Shown here one piece after another: positions 1-11,768 of a stretch of DNA of 64,000 nucleotides. Each line of letters opens with the position of its first letter. The first letter of the stretch is position 1. Under the pieces are notes generated by a model. It searched no databases. It saw nothing but the letters and a program-made list of their open reading frames with translations, and had not been told where the DNA came from. Made by a program: the position numbers and the translations under genes. The stretch is from Macrostomum hystrix (lineage: Eukaryota; Platyhelminthes; Macrostomidae): positions 2,203,501 through 2,267,500 of the forward strand of contig CATNEN010000039.1 of the NCBI GenBank assembly GCA_950097015.1. Reading direction: 5' to 3'.

Positions 1-429
1 GACTACTTGCGTTACACGCACGCTGTCTAACGTTTAATGCACCGCATTGCGTGTTACAATGGTACTTTTGCTAAGCTATCCGACAGATGACATTTCTTGG
101 AAATTTCTGAGCCACGATTATCTTGCCATTTTTCCACCGGGACAAGGCTAGAAAGAGAAATTTCTTGGAAATGGCTCTATGGCTGGCCAGAAATTTAGTG
201 GGTACAAAGTGCTATTTTTAGACACAATGTACTCCCAATGTACACGCGGATTGTACAATAAATCCAGCTCGTAATTATTATCAAGATTGTAAAATAAAAC
301 GAAAACAGCAAAGCTCTTCGATCCAGCCCAGAAGTTCAACGAAACCAGATAACATTCTAGAATCTACATCAATAAGCTCAGCAAGACAAGCATCTGCCTC
401 ATCTTCCAAGCGAGATTCTTGATCCAACG
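1..429. other. Upstream region of the ZNFX1-like gene
   Basis: No convincing coding exon is visible. A 63-codon open frame on the minus strand (148-339) has no recognisable features and is probably chance. The stretch should hold the promoter and 5' UTR of the gene starting at 430, but I see no clear TATA box or initiator. A short near-repeat (TTTCTTGGAAAT, near 93 and 160) occurs twice. Confidence 0.3.
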
Positions 430-3400
430 ATGGGCAAGCGAAAAAAGACGGTCTGCAAAATCATAGCTAGCCACGCTGCAGCAGGGCACGTAAGTGTGCA
501 CTTTATTTATTCTAATGAAAACTTACATCATTTTACCTTCAATTTTGAACAACGAAAACTTCAATAGTGACAAACTCTGATTCAATTTTGACACAGCGAA
601 CGACAAAAGTTACACTCTATGCTAAATTCTGTCGAATTTGAATCGGAGTTTGTCACTATTGAAGTTTTCGTTGTTCAAAATTGAGGGTAAAATGGTGTAT
701 TTGAGAAGGAATCTCAAGGTTCGCATGTATTACACATGATAAACTCTGGTCATAGACAGAAGCTTTTAACAGAAAATATTCAGCCAATTGCCATGCAAAT
801 CCAGAACAAGGCTAAGTTTTTTCCGCAATATCCAATGAAACAACTTTCATAATCACAAAAATATCATCGTGATATTCAACGATTGTCGTCAAGGTGTCTG
901 GTGGCAAAAACCGCAAAAATATTCAAACATTTTCTGCTTGCTAAATTTCATCATGTGACCATGTCATTATTATTACGATTGTTACTATTGCTACTACTGT
1001 TGACTATTTAGTATTATAATAAATATAATATAATATGATATAAAGAACAGAAAATTTTCGCTTTTACCCTCAGCCACCACAAAGAAAGCGCCCACGATTG
1101 AACGTCACTGCCACCGAAATCCAGTCAGCGAGCAGTTCAACGAGTTCGACTCAGCTAATGCCGCAGCGAGAGCGCTCGCCAACGCCACCTTTCAAAATTT
1201 CGCACAACCTGTCGCAGCGTCTAGGACCTCCCCGTAGTCCAGAGGGCCATTCAACAACTCGCCTAGTATCAAAATCTCCGCAGCGTTCGCGACAGAATTC
1301 ACAAAAAAGCTCATCGTCTCACTCTCAACAAAGCTCTAAATCGACATCGCAGCCGAAACTTAATCGTCGACAATGCTCGCACTCACCCTCATTATCGCCA
1401 TCCCAGTTGCGCCGTTCCTCCGCCAAGCGTCATCAAAAACAGAAACCCCAGTATGGCCTGCAGTGCAACCCGGTGCATCGCCGAGGAACCCATCGACCCT
1501 TTGGGCGAGGGCGAGGTGGTATCAGGTCTAATGCTTCAGGACCGCATGATAAAGCTTCCTACATAGCCGACTACATAGTCAACGATGCTTCAGCCTTCAT
1601 AACGATGAAACGAACGTGTGATAATCTTCCTGATGAAATCGATGAACGATTTTACCGACTTGGTGCTGGCTACGGGTTGCTAAAGCCAAAAGCACAAGAT
1701 GTATTGAAAGTCACGCTCGTCGCGAAGAGTGAGAGAGATCACAGGGATGAACCTGAAAGCAGCCATGAAAAATTTAAGATCGAAAGCTGCAGACTGGTTA
1801 GTCTTTCGCTCCGCAATGCAGCTGAGTGGCTGGAATTCATTGATGCAACTCGTCTCAGTCTGGAGAAATCCGGCAGCGGCGCCCAAATTGAAGACCTCGG
1901 CAGCCTGTGTTTGATCTGGCCCCAACTGCTGACTTTCGGCAACTTCGACGCCCCTCTGAGTGGCGCCATCGGCCGATTTCTACTGGAACTGCGCCGCCGC
2001 TGCCGCAGGTTTCACCGATGTCGCTGGGACAGCATCAACGACAGCATTCTCGACTCGTTGATGCAACGTGACTGCCTGGGTAGGCTGCTGAGGCCGCTGA
2101 TGTCTGCGGCGATTACTGAAACAGGCAAAGTCGAGAAGGATTTGTCATCCAATGAGGCCGCTGAAGACCAACTTTCTGATGCGAAGATTCCAGTTGGCGG
2201 TCACGAGACTCCGAGTCTGACTAGCGACTCCTTAGTGGCAGAGCATCCGGCACTAGTTACTAAGGAGTCTGAATTTGCTGCTCCCAGCACTTCAAATGTT
2301 TCAGGTAGGACATCATGGCCTGAGTAATTTCTATTCCATGTTACGATGTTTTAGGCAGTTGGTTAGCCTTAAACTCAGGGTTGAGTGGTAGAGCGGTTGA
2401 CATTCATTTGTGACAGCCGTAACGTATCGTAGCCGTACCGTACCGTAGCCCTTTGTGTATCGTATCTGTATGCGTGTGTTCAAGAGTCAACGGAATGGGT
2501 AGAAGTGAATTCCGCTTACTGAGATTCTACTGTTACCAAGTGATGTATGAGTATTTATGAATGATGTACACAGACCTGTGTCTGTGGTAGGTTAATCCGG
2601 TACTCTACTAGGCCATCATTATATGAATTTCTATAAACTTCTATGCTTAGGTGTGCATTAGATAGAGATATAGTTAAAGTTTTTGAATGAGTATGATTAG
2701 ACGTTTAAAAAATAACTGTTAGGAAATGGGCCACACCGTTTCCAGCACGAGTGCTGCGAATAAAACAGGACCCTAACCTAAACACTCACCAAGCTGCACA
2801 AACCTGATCCCTATACAGACCCCTATCTGCATATTCCTTAATTTCAAAAGTTGATGAAGCGCTGAAGCACTTCGGCGATCTGGCCAGGCTGCTGTGCACC
2901 CGAGATGCATCCGTGATGGACCGGACGTTGCTGCCGATGGCTCGAGAATTGGCCTTTGCGGGAACGCTCAACGCGGTGCAGCAGCGGCGTAGTCAACTCC
3001 TGCTGCTTGACCTGATGTCCATCAGCTCCGAAGTGCAGCAGCGACAGCGAGCTCTTGTTGCCCGCGGCTTCAGTATGAACAGCGGCCTCTTGCCGAGCTG
3101 TTCCGAGCTGACTGCGTCAGGAGGATCCGATGGAGATTCCAGCTGGCTCTCGGGACTGCGACCTGCTGTGGAGAAGGGAGCTTACGAAAACACCGATGAC
3201 TATATCGATACAATGTACCGGTGAGCAGGAAGGGAGTGAATCATTGTGACAGACTTCACAAGCACAAGGCGCCTCTCAGTGGCATTTGTGTAATCACAAT
3301 GAAGGTATTGCAGCATAAAAAAATAAAATATCTTTTTTCAGTTTACTACGAGCAGACTGCTTCGACACTTTCCGCCAGAGCATGGAGCATGTCAGGACTG

Positions 3401-6400
3401 GCCGGCTAGTTAACGACGCTGGACTTCGGCTCTACCTAAACGTCAAAGTGCTCTCTGTGAAGGTGTCGACCCGAGGTGCGGCGCTCCGCATTGCAGTCGC
3501 CTTTGACCTGCCACAGGGAGACAGAGGCCCCTCAAACTGGGAAAAATCATCTCGCCTGATGCAAGGAAACCTGCTCTGTCTTTCTCTGGATGAAAAGTTT
3601 GCCGAGCACCTCTGGGCCACTGTGGTGGAGAAGAGGCGGGAAGAATTGACAGCGAAGAAGCGAGTGGTTTGGATCCAACCATGCAGACCTGACGGTACTG
3701 GGGTGTCAGTCGGTGAGGCTCTTATGAACATGCTGCTGAACTCGACAGATGCATCCCGCGGAATGCTTATGCTGGAGTCGCCCACAATGTTCAGATCTTT
3801 CCAACCAGTCCTGGAGAGCCTGAAGAGCCTGTCGGCCGACGATATGCCGTTTGCCGATGTGTTGGCGCTTGCCCATGTTGAGTCTGCATCCGAGCAACCC
3901 GAGTTTGTCCGCAGATATTACAGTTGTGAGCAGTCTGCTCAGATTGGGGTCAATGGGACGAAGGAGAAGCTGCCGTTTATCAAACAGCCCAATGGTCTGT
4001 CTCTGGACCGCTGTCAGACAGAGGCCTTTGCCAACGCCCTCCACCACAAGGTCTACGTTTGTCAGGGTCCTCCGGGGACAGGCAAGACGCTGTTGGGAGT
4101 TCTCATCGCAAAGCAGCTTCTTGAGCTGGATACACTCAAAGGCAGACCGCTGCTGGTATTGTGTTACAAGAATCACGCATTGGACGAGTTTCTGGTGAAG
4201 CTGCTTCCAGAGTACGGGCACCACATGGTGCGGATCGGTGGTCGCTCTCAGGACAGCCGTCTGGACAACATTGGCTTGGTGGTGCTTAGAAGGGAAAAAA
4301 AAGTGAAGAGACCAGTGCGCAACCTCTTGTGTGAGCTTCAAGAAAACTGGCAAGGCCTGAAGGACTGTCTCGAGCACATTGACGGCCTGTTCGAAAAGCC
4401 CGCAAGAGCGATAATGAACTCATGCAATTATCAGCAGCTCTACAGTATTATCCACCGCTCTCGACAAAGACTGTGGGGAGAATATGCCCAGATGCTCAAT
4501 CATCTCAAATCTGTTCCACCACCGGAGCTGTATAAGGAAATCAGACAGTCTGAACTCAGCCAGACTGTCTTTGACTTGTGCGTTCACTCATTTCTGCCGA
4601 ACCTGGCCGAATCGTTACAAAATAAGTCACCGAAGCCTTGGAGGATCCGATTTCCTAAAATAAAAAATGAGCCCACCAAGAACCAAGTGAAAGAAGAAGC
4701 CGAAAAGAACCCACCGGCAAATGAAAATGTCAACGAAAATGATGACAGCGAGGAAGTTCAGGAGCGCGAGGAGCAGTTGGCAGCGGCGTCTCGTTTCGAC
4801 GGCCCGAATACTAGCTCGGAGCTAATGCAGCTCAATTTGAACTTGTTAAGTGGGTCCAAAATGTACCTGGACAGCGATATCAAGTCAAACAGCAAGAGTA
4901 ATTGGGCTCAAAATCTGCTTTCCCGATTTCCAACGTACCTAGATCCCACAGAGCAATGGCTGTTCTTCCAACTCGTCCTGGACAAGGCGATGCAGGACGC
5001 CAAGGAGACTGTTAGGCAGCACGTGGAGCGGATCACGGAGATCGAAGCTGAGCTTGAGAAGGTCAACATTGAAGCTGACGCTGAGATTCTCTCTCAAAAG
5101 CGAGTCATTGGCATGACCATCACGGGTGCATCCATCCACAAAGAGCTGCTTGACGCACTGAAGCCCGCAGTGGTGATTCTTGAAGAGGCTGCTGAGGTGA
5201 GCGAGCCGCAGCTCTTGGCCTGTCTCGGTCCACATACGGAGCAGCTCATTCTTATTGGCGATCACAAACAGCTGAAGCCACAAACTGAAAGCTACACCTT
5301 GGCTAAGGACTACCATCTGGACTTGTCCATGATGGAGCGGCTGATAATCAACGGCATCAAGTTCGATCAACTGGAGCTGCAGAATCGGATGCGGCCTGAG
5401 TTCAGCAACCTGCTTAGGGACATCTATCCGAACCTGCGAGACAATCATGTCGTTGTGCACCGACAACTGCAACCAGCATGCCTTGTCAATTCAATGTTTT
5501 TCTGGACACATACTGAGCTGGAGACTGAAGAACCTGGGCGTCATGGTGCGGTTAACAAAGAAGAAGCCGAGAGGTGTGTTCGTCTAGCAAAATTCCTCGT
5601 TGAGCAGGGGTGCTCTCCGGACCGCATCACGATCCTGTGCGCATACAGACGCCAGACCAGTCTCGTCAGGCGTTCAGTGCACTCAGCCCTTGCACCTCTC
5701 TGTCTACAGCACCAGCAACAGAAATCAGAAGAGGATTCAGGCAACAGACAATCAGAACAAACGATGGAAGTGAAGGTGCACACAATCGATTTGTATCAAG
5801 GCGACGAAAATGACGTTGTGATTGTGTCTCTTGTACGCTCAAATCCCAGCAACACTATCGGCTTCCTGAAGACGATGAATAGACGCTGCGTTGCTCAGTC
5901 CAGAGCTCGGCTTGCGATGGTGTTTGTAGGAAATGCTGACTGCATCTACGCCAGCAAGAGTGGAACCGTCTGGAGACCCCTTATTGACGCAATGCGACTG
6001 CAGAACTGCTTGGGTCCCGCGATTCCACTGAGATGCCCAGATCACCCTGACACTATTGTTCTAGCCTCTGGGATCGACCAAGTGCCGCTGGATTCACCAT
6101 TCTGTGAGCAGATCTGTGGGCATCTCATGCCGTGCGGAGTTCATCAGTGCACGAAAATCTGTCAGCCGAAACATGAATCTGACCACAAAGAATGCAAGGA
6201 AGCAGTTACTTTTCGATATCCGGAATGTGGACACGAAGGAATTAGGTTCTGCTATCAGCAAGTCGAGGAAGTTCCCTGCACGAAAGTTGTCGACTTTGTG
6301 TTTTCTGACTGCGGACACAAAACTGAGAAGAAATGCGGCATGCCCGACGGATATTTGAAGTGCCGTGAAGCATGCAACAGGAGGCTTCCATGTGGTCACA

Positions 6401-8253
6401 CCTGTAAATTGAAATGCGTTGACGTGTGCTCGTCAAAACAATGCAATGAAATCGTTCCACTGGAGTACCCCTGCAAGCACAAGATCAACACGAGATGCTT
6501 TGAGGACAGGAGTTCCATGACCTGCAAGAAAATTTGCACCCACTTCTTAGTCTGCGGTCATCCTCGCACTCACGAATGTAGCAGTGATTACTGGTTGAAA
6601 CCATGCAAAGCTACAGCCAGCTATACTTACCCAGACTGCGGACACAAAGTTTCGCGACCATGCTGCGAGTTAAAAGATTTGGAGGGCGGACTGCTGCCTC
6701 AACCGCCATGCCAAAAGAAGTGCGAGCGGCATCTGCCAATGTGCCCGTTCAAGCACAGCTGCACAGCTACATGCAATGTCGACTGCAGCACAGTAAAGTG
6801 CTTAGTGAAGATCAAGTTTAGAATGACGTCCTGCCAGCACGAGATGGAGCGAGAGTGTTGGGAGCCAGAAGAGAGTGTTGAGTGCAGCAATGTATGTGGA
6901 AAGTTACTTGAAGGCTGTGGGCACTATTGCAGTCAACCTTGCTCTGAGCCATGCAACCCGGGAAAATGCGAGACATGCAAAATTGTCAAATACGAACTGG
7001 AGAAGGCAGGGAAGCTCATGGCACTCGAAGCCATCAGAAAAGCTGCACAGAGTGAGCTCGAAAAGCTGAACGCGACCGATGGCATTCTGCGAACAGCGAT
7101 TCGAACGATTCTAGATCGCAACACAGATGCTTCTGAGTTCCTGGATGTAGCAGACAAAGTCGTGAGGTTTGTGCAGCCTGAGCATGGGTGGCACCCTAGA
7201 GTAACTCGAGTTGAGAAAGTCTCCAATCCATTTCTGCTCCGAGGTTTTTTCGAATTCAAGGCAACCGAAGCTGTGGACCCAACCCGAGTCGAGGACAAGT
7301 TTCATGGTACATCTGCCCAGGCTCTGGAATGCATCATCAAGGATGGCTTCAGACTGCCTGAAAAGAAAGGCATGTACGGCGCAGGGATCTACTTTGCTAC
7401 TGATTCATCCAAAAGCAGTCAGAGGATGTACACAAAGGACTCAAACATGCTGCTGCTGTGTTCAGTGGTCATAGGCCGATCAAAGACGGTAACACAAGCG
7501 ACGGACAACTACTCCTCACATCAGCAGCTAAAGAGCGAAGGCTTTGACTCTCTTTTTGCATCACGAGGAACCAAGTCTATTGGCGGCGTTCTATTTGATG
7601 AGTATGTGGTGTTTGATGTCCGCCAAGCACTGCCAAAGTACATTGTGCATTATGACAATCTCGCAGCCGCTCCACGGCTTCCAACGCTGATGTCCGGTGG
7701 TTCTAAACTTGTGAAGATCAAGCCAATTCGTTACAGGGAACATGACAATCCTGACAGTTGGCACTTTTCAGCCGTGCAGGCCGAATACAGCAGAGTAGAC
7801 GGCACTGTTAGTCGCTTCGGCCAGATCACGGAGGTGTGGGTGAATCGCAACCCTAATCTTGAGGCAAAGTTCGAGGCCAAGCGCAGCGAGTTCGAGGCAA
7901 AGTACGGCGGTGAGGCGAGCCGTTTCGTGTTCGCCTTTCACGGAACATCGCGGGCCAACGCCGAGGCCATCTTTCGGGAGAACTTCCGACTAGAAAAGTG
8001 CGTGCGCATGGCGTGCGGACCAGGAGTTTACTTCTCAGAGTTCACGGAGGTGTCGCAGCAGTACGGAGACGCCCTGCTTCTGTGCAAGCTGCTGCTAGGC
8101 AAGGAGGTGGACCATCCAGCGCCGTCGGACTCCGGCCACGACACCATCCGGGTGGGGAACTCGGGACAGCGCTACCAGATGCTGATCATCAACAACCCGG
8201 ACCAGATCATGCCGCTGTACCGTGTCATCACGGACAAGAAGTTCAGAGAGTGA
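430..8253 (+). CDS. ZNFX1: ZNFX1-like SF1 helicase / NF-X1 zinc-finger protein with tandem C-terminal ADP-ribosyltransferase domains
   Basis: Exons 430-489, 1074-2304, 2851-3220 and 3342-8253 join in phase (0, 1, 2) to 2190 codons plus stop. Residues 1-170 are basic and Ser/Arg-rich with a GRGRGG patch. Exon 3 and the start of exon 4 resemble the ZNFX1 region before the helicase (EKGAYENTDDYIDTMYR). The SF1 UPF1-like helicase has Walker A GPPGTGKT at 796-803, LEEAAE near 1167, YQGDENDVV near 1372 and QSRAR near 1406. Cys/His-rich NF-X1-type fingers fill about 1479-1767. A PARP-type domain follows with H1875 (HGT), Y1904 (GIYFA) and E1974 (DEYVVFD), then a second with H2087 and Y2117 but Q2166 at the third position. 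ZNFX1 proteins are RNA helicases of antiviral dsRNA sensing (vertebrates) and small-RNA inheritance (nematodes). The PARP part is not in the human protein. Exon 1 (MGKRKKTVCKIIASHAAAGH, donor GTAAGT) is inferred from phase and fit. A polyA signal lies at 8483. Confidence 0.9.
526..697. mobile_element. Foldback MITE with TA target duplication, in ZNFX1 intron 1
   Basis: Two arms of about 68 bp (526-593 and 630-697) are near-perfect reverse complements around a loop of about 36 bp. The element is flanked by TA on both sides (524-525 and 698-699). TA duplication plus inverted repeats fits a non-autonomous Tc1/mariner-type element. It carries no coding capacity. In the pre-mRNA it would form a long hairpin. 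Confidence 0.7.
770..970 (+). repeat. Dispersed repeat, related to the copy at 16005-16195
   Basis: The stretch shares long blocks with 16005-16195, including GATGAAACAACTTTCA, the ATTCAACGATT block and GGTGTCTGGTGGCAAAAACC. It lies in ZNFX1 intron 1. It looks like a truncated copy of an interspersed element of unknown class. Confidence 0.5.
2375..2560 (+). repeat. Degenerate tRNA-derived SINE (family A) fragment in ZNFX1 intron 2
   Basis: It contains an A-box-like head (GAGTGGTAGAGCGGTTGAC) and a later block resembling the family A body (a TATCTGTATGCGTGTGTT run followed by GAGTCAACGG). Much of the middle has been replaced by a CGTACCGTA-type simple repeat. It was identified only by comparison with the better copies at 20139 and 42378. 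Confidence 0.35.
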
Positions 8254-8482
8254 GATGGAACTGCAGTTCTGTATTTTCGTGCTGTTTGCTCTGTTTTTCA
8301 GTTATTTGTTAAAAGTCCCATACGGTGCGTGAATATTTGTCGATAGACTAAAATCATTAGATTGTGAGAAGGATATTTAGAAAATGGTAGACGAAGGACA
8401 ACACACAGTAGATCATTTCTTGCTAAGCTGACTCACAAACATACTTATATATGATAAGTTTACAAGCTCAATTTGAAATCAG

Positions 8483-8488
8483 AATAAA
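8483..8488 (+). promoter_or_regulatory. PolyA signal of the ZNFX1-like gene
   Basis: A canonical AATAAA stands 230 bp after the TGA stop, in AT-rich sequence. It is the first good candidate downstream of the stop. Confidence 0.5.
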
Positions 8489-8633
8489 CTATAAACTATT
8501 CCTCCCAATTATTGCCCCTACTCCATTAATAACGTATTTTTTCTAGTAGTGCATATTATTATAAACGTAACTTTAATCTTAGCTATCTTTTGTACCTTTT
8601 GTATTCTCGGTCTGCATTTTACAATAATTGTCT

Positions 8634-8825
8634 CTAACAGTTTAATAAGTAGAACTCTAATTCGATGATTATGCACCGCTTCTAACAGTTTAATCAGTAG
8701 AACTCTAATTCGATGATTATGCACCGCTTCTAACAGTTTAATCAGTAGAACTCTAATTCGATGATTATGCACCGCTTCTAACAGTTTAATCAGTAGAACT
8801 CTAATTCGATGATTATGCACCGCTT
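8634..8825. repeat. Minisatellite, 48-bp unit, 4 copies
   Basis: Starts of CTAACAGTTTAAT fall at 8634, 8682, 8730 and 8778, an exact 48-bp period. Copies 2-4 are essentially identical. It sits just past the ZNFX1 polyA site. Confidence 0.9.
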
Positions 8826-8984
8826 GATGATCCATATTTAAACGATTCGAATTATTTTCCATTGTGACCATAAATAAAATATTTTCAAATATTTTCCTGA
8901 AAAGCAATTTCAAATGTGTTCAAATTACGAAAGTTTCAAAATCGCATTCCATTTAGCTCGTACCCTGAACAAATTCTGAGTCTT

Positions 8985-9735
8985 TGAAAGAGTCTGGGAA
9001 ATCGAGTTGATCTTGAGTCCCTGAAGAATCAGATAAATTGAATTGATCCTGATTCTGAGTCCCTGAAGAATCAGAGAAGTTGAGTTGATCCTGAGTCCAT
9101 GAAGAATCTGGAAGTTGAGTTGATCCTTGATACCTGAACATATTCTGAGTCCCAGAAGAATCAGAGAAGTTGAGTTGATCCTGAGTCCATGAAGAATCTG
9201 GAAAGTTGAGTTGATCCTGAGTCCATGAAGAATCTGGAAAGTTGAGTTGATCCTGAGTCCATGAAGAATCTGGAAAGTTGAGTTGATCCTGAGTCCATGA
9301 AGAATCTGGAAAGTTGAGTTGATCCTGAGTCCATGAAGAATCTGGAAAGTTGAGTTGATCCTGAGTCCATGAAGAATCTGGAAAGTTGAGTTGATCCTGA
9401 GTCCATGAAGAATCTGGAAAGTTGAGTTGATCCTGAGTCCATAAATAATCTGGAAAGTTGAGTTGATCCTGAGTCCCTGAAGAATCAGATAAATTGAATT
9501 GATCCTGATTCTGAGTCCCTGAAGAATCAGAGAAGTTGAGTTGATCCTGAGTCCATGAAGAATCTGGAAGTTGAGTTGATCCTTGATACCTGAACATATT
9601 CTGAGTCCCAGAAGAATCAGAGAAGTTGAGTTGATCCTGAGTCCATGAAGAATCTGGAAAGTTGAGTTGATCCTGAGTCCATGAAGAATCTGGAAAGTTG
9701 AGTTGTTCCTGAGTCCATGAATAATCTGACAAATT
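8985..9735. repeat. Minisatellite, 36-bp unit, with a higher-order duplication
   Basis: The 36-bp unit (contains TTGAGTTGATCCTGAGTCC) is repeated about 20 times. A variant block with TTGATACCTGAACATATTC appears twice, near 9125 and 9585, so a longer segment was itself duplicated. Because 36 is a multiple of three, the minus strand stays open in several frames, which gives false open frames. Confidence 0.9.
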
Positions 9736-9884
9736 GAGACCTGATTAAACCTTAATTGATCCAACCAGACAAGCTTAATTCTCATAAGCACGTATCGCGG
9801 TTTGTCTATGGGCAAAAGCATTTGCGGTCTCCCAGCTTAAACGCTGAGCTCGCAAAGCGATTTCAGAGCTCAGAAAATTTCGGC

Positions 9885-11565
9885 ATGTTTGACCAGTTGA
9901 GCAGTTCGGATGCGCCTCGGCAGCTGTGCTACAGAAACTGCCCGAGAACCGCCGCGTCAGTCAAGAGCAGCCCGGCTGACTTGAAGGCAAATGAAAAACT
10001 CCTGAAGTCTGCGTCGGAGATCCAGCTACCGGCTGAGTTTCAGCATGATGACTCGGGTGAGCCAGTTCTTTAGCTTCAAGGCATCACAGTCAGTTGGCTT
10101 TTGTTAATGTTTGCACCTGTAAACAGCTCATAGACTCCTATTGAACCCATCAACACTAGGAAGGCATGTTTACCTGGCCCGGAAGCGGCCCTGCTACCTG
10201 CTGTTTCGGATCAAAAGTTCGTATTGCCGGGTGCTGCGAAATTACTTCATAGCCAACACTACAAAGCTATCTGTCATCAAGGGCGACTACTGTGGCATTG
10301 CGCCTAAGGTGAGGGTCAAATCCGCTTTGTGAGCACTGGTGAAGTTGTACACTGTGAGTCGTCAGTTACGGGTGTTTCCTGTTAGGCACTGATTCAGACT
10401 GTTGAGGTTAGATAGGCACTCATAACTATGAACTGATCTCGTAGGTGTTCGACATGAAGGTCAACGAGCTAGATCCCAGTCTATCTATGGGTCTACTCCG
10501 ATTTGCCAGCACCGAGCAGGCCTACAGATTTGTCATCGACGAGAGTCGAATGTCTAGTCAAGACTTTGCGGGTAGCTACGATGTCTGGTGCCTGACGCTC
10601 TGCCAGCCCGACAGGTCCTTGGTGCCAAGCCCCGCCGATTCCAGGAAGTTGATAAGTGGCATGTGCGCCTTCAACTTGATTGTGGTGCGCAGCTATGCTC
10701 TGCTTCATGATGCCTCTGACGTCTCGCCAGACGAGCTGGTCGCTATTCAAGCTGAGATAGTCAAGTTGAAGGTGAGTCTGTTGCGGTCAGGGAGGTAAGA
10801 TGAGTCCTACTTGTTCGTTCTGCTGCAAGTGATATACCGTCCTCCGATTTGGCTTAATTCATGGCGTCCATGGTAATTCCATGGAATTTCCTTTCTTGGT
10901 GCCCGGAAGGAACTATTAGTAAGTGGGAGTTGTGGGAGTTTAGACGTGTCAGAGGGAAAGAGATTAAAAGGAGGAAGTAACGAAAGAGAGACGAACGGCT
11001 GGCCAATCAGCGACCAGGAAGAGAAGAGAGAGTTAGGTTAGATAACATGTGAAGGGAGGTAGAGAGGAGAAAGTCCAGTAATAAATTAAGTAATTTCTAA
11101 GAGAAAGGATAAGAAATAACAAATGCTGTTGCTTGGTAGATAGTCTTTGTGGTAATTTTCAAAATATTTTTCGTCATGAGGTGAATTCGAAACTATTGGC
11201 CAGCGAAATAATTCGATTGCAACGCTTTTCAGAATCGTCTAGAGGCCTGCCTAGCAACTGCGGAGAGCTTTGGTGGCCGTCTGGTTGTCATGGCAACGTC
11301 AAACCCGGACGAATACGACAGCAGCAGAGCCGACGGCGGCCTCGGCATCGCTGTCCGGATCCGGGGCTTTCCGCACCCGAATCCGCACGGTGAGCCCGGA
11401 AAACTGGTCTACCTGAGCCAGTGGACCGGCCTGCGCCAGTTCTGGCAGTGGATGGACGGCCAAGATGGCCAGGAGCTCCGGCACTGTCTGAACGAGCTGG
11501 CCGGCGCGGGCTTCGAGTCCATGCTGTTCACAGCCTGTCTGGACTTTCACATCATCGAATCCTAA
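9885..11565 (+). CDS. Uncharacterised protein, possible two-module dimeric alpha/beta-barrel (DUF1330-like)
   Basis: Exons 9885-10056, 10127-10308, 10445-10771 and 11233-11565 join in phase (1, 0, 0) to 338 codons including TAA. The ATG at 9885 follows a good acceptor (GCGATTTCAG ending at 9866), so upstream exons or trans-splicing to a leader are both possible and the start is not settled. The N-terminal 60 residues are polar. Two regions look alike in plan. One has VIKGDY then LLRFASTEQAYRFVIDESR. The other has ESFGGRLVVMATS then a short loop and QWTGLRQFWQWMDG. A strand ending in G-G-R, a charged helix and a closing strand resemble DUF1330 / dimeric ferredoxin-like barrels. That is pattern reading only, and function is unknown. 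No signal peptide or membrane segment is visible. Confidence 0.65.
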
Positions 11566-11768
11566 TTAACAATGCGCTGCTTCCCAACTCTATTTGCTAG
11601 TTGCTAGGGCCCTATTAATCAGTAGGTGAGTAGAGAAATCAAGCCATCGCAATGCAAGGTAGAATTTTCAATAGTCAGTTTTTTTCTCAGTACTGCATGC
11701 ATGCAATCTGCACTAAAACTTCGGATGCACGGCACATTCTGTAAATTTAATTTGCTTTACTTCCTGGC

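Noticed and set aside
8925-9821. Long minus-strand open frames of 259-298 codons with 12-residue repeats
   Set aside because: The 36-bp minisatellite keeps several frames open at once. No start context, splice sites or non-repeat coding sequence supports a protein.
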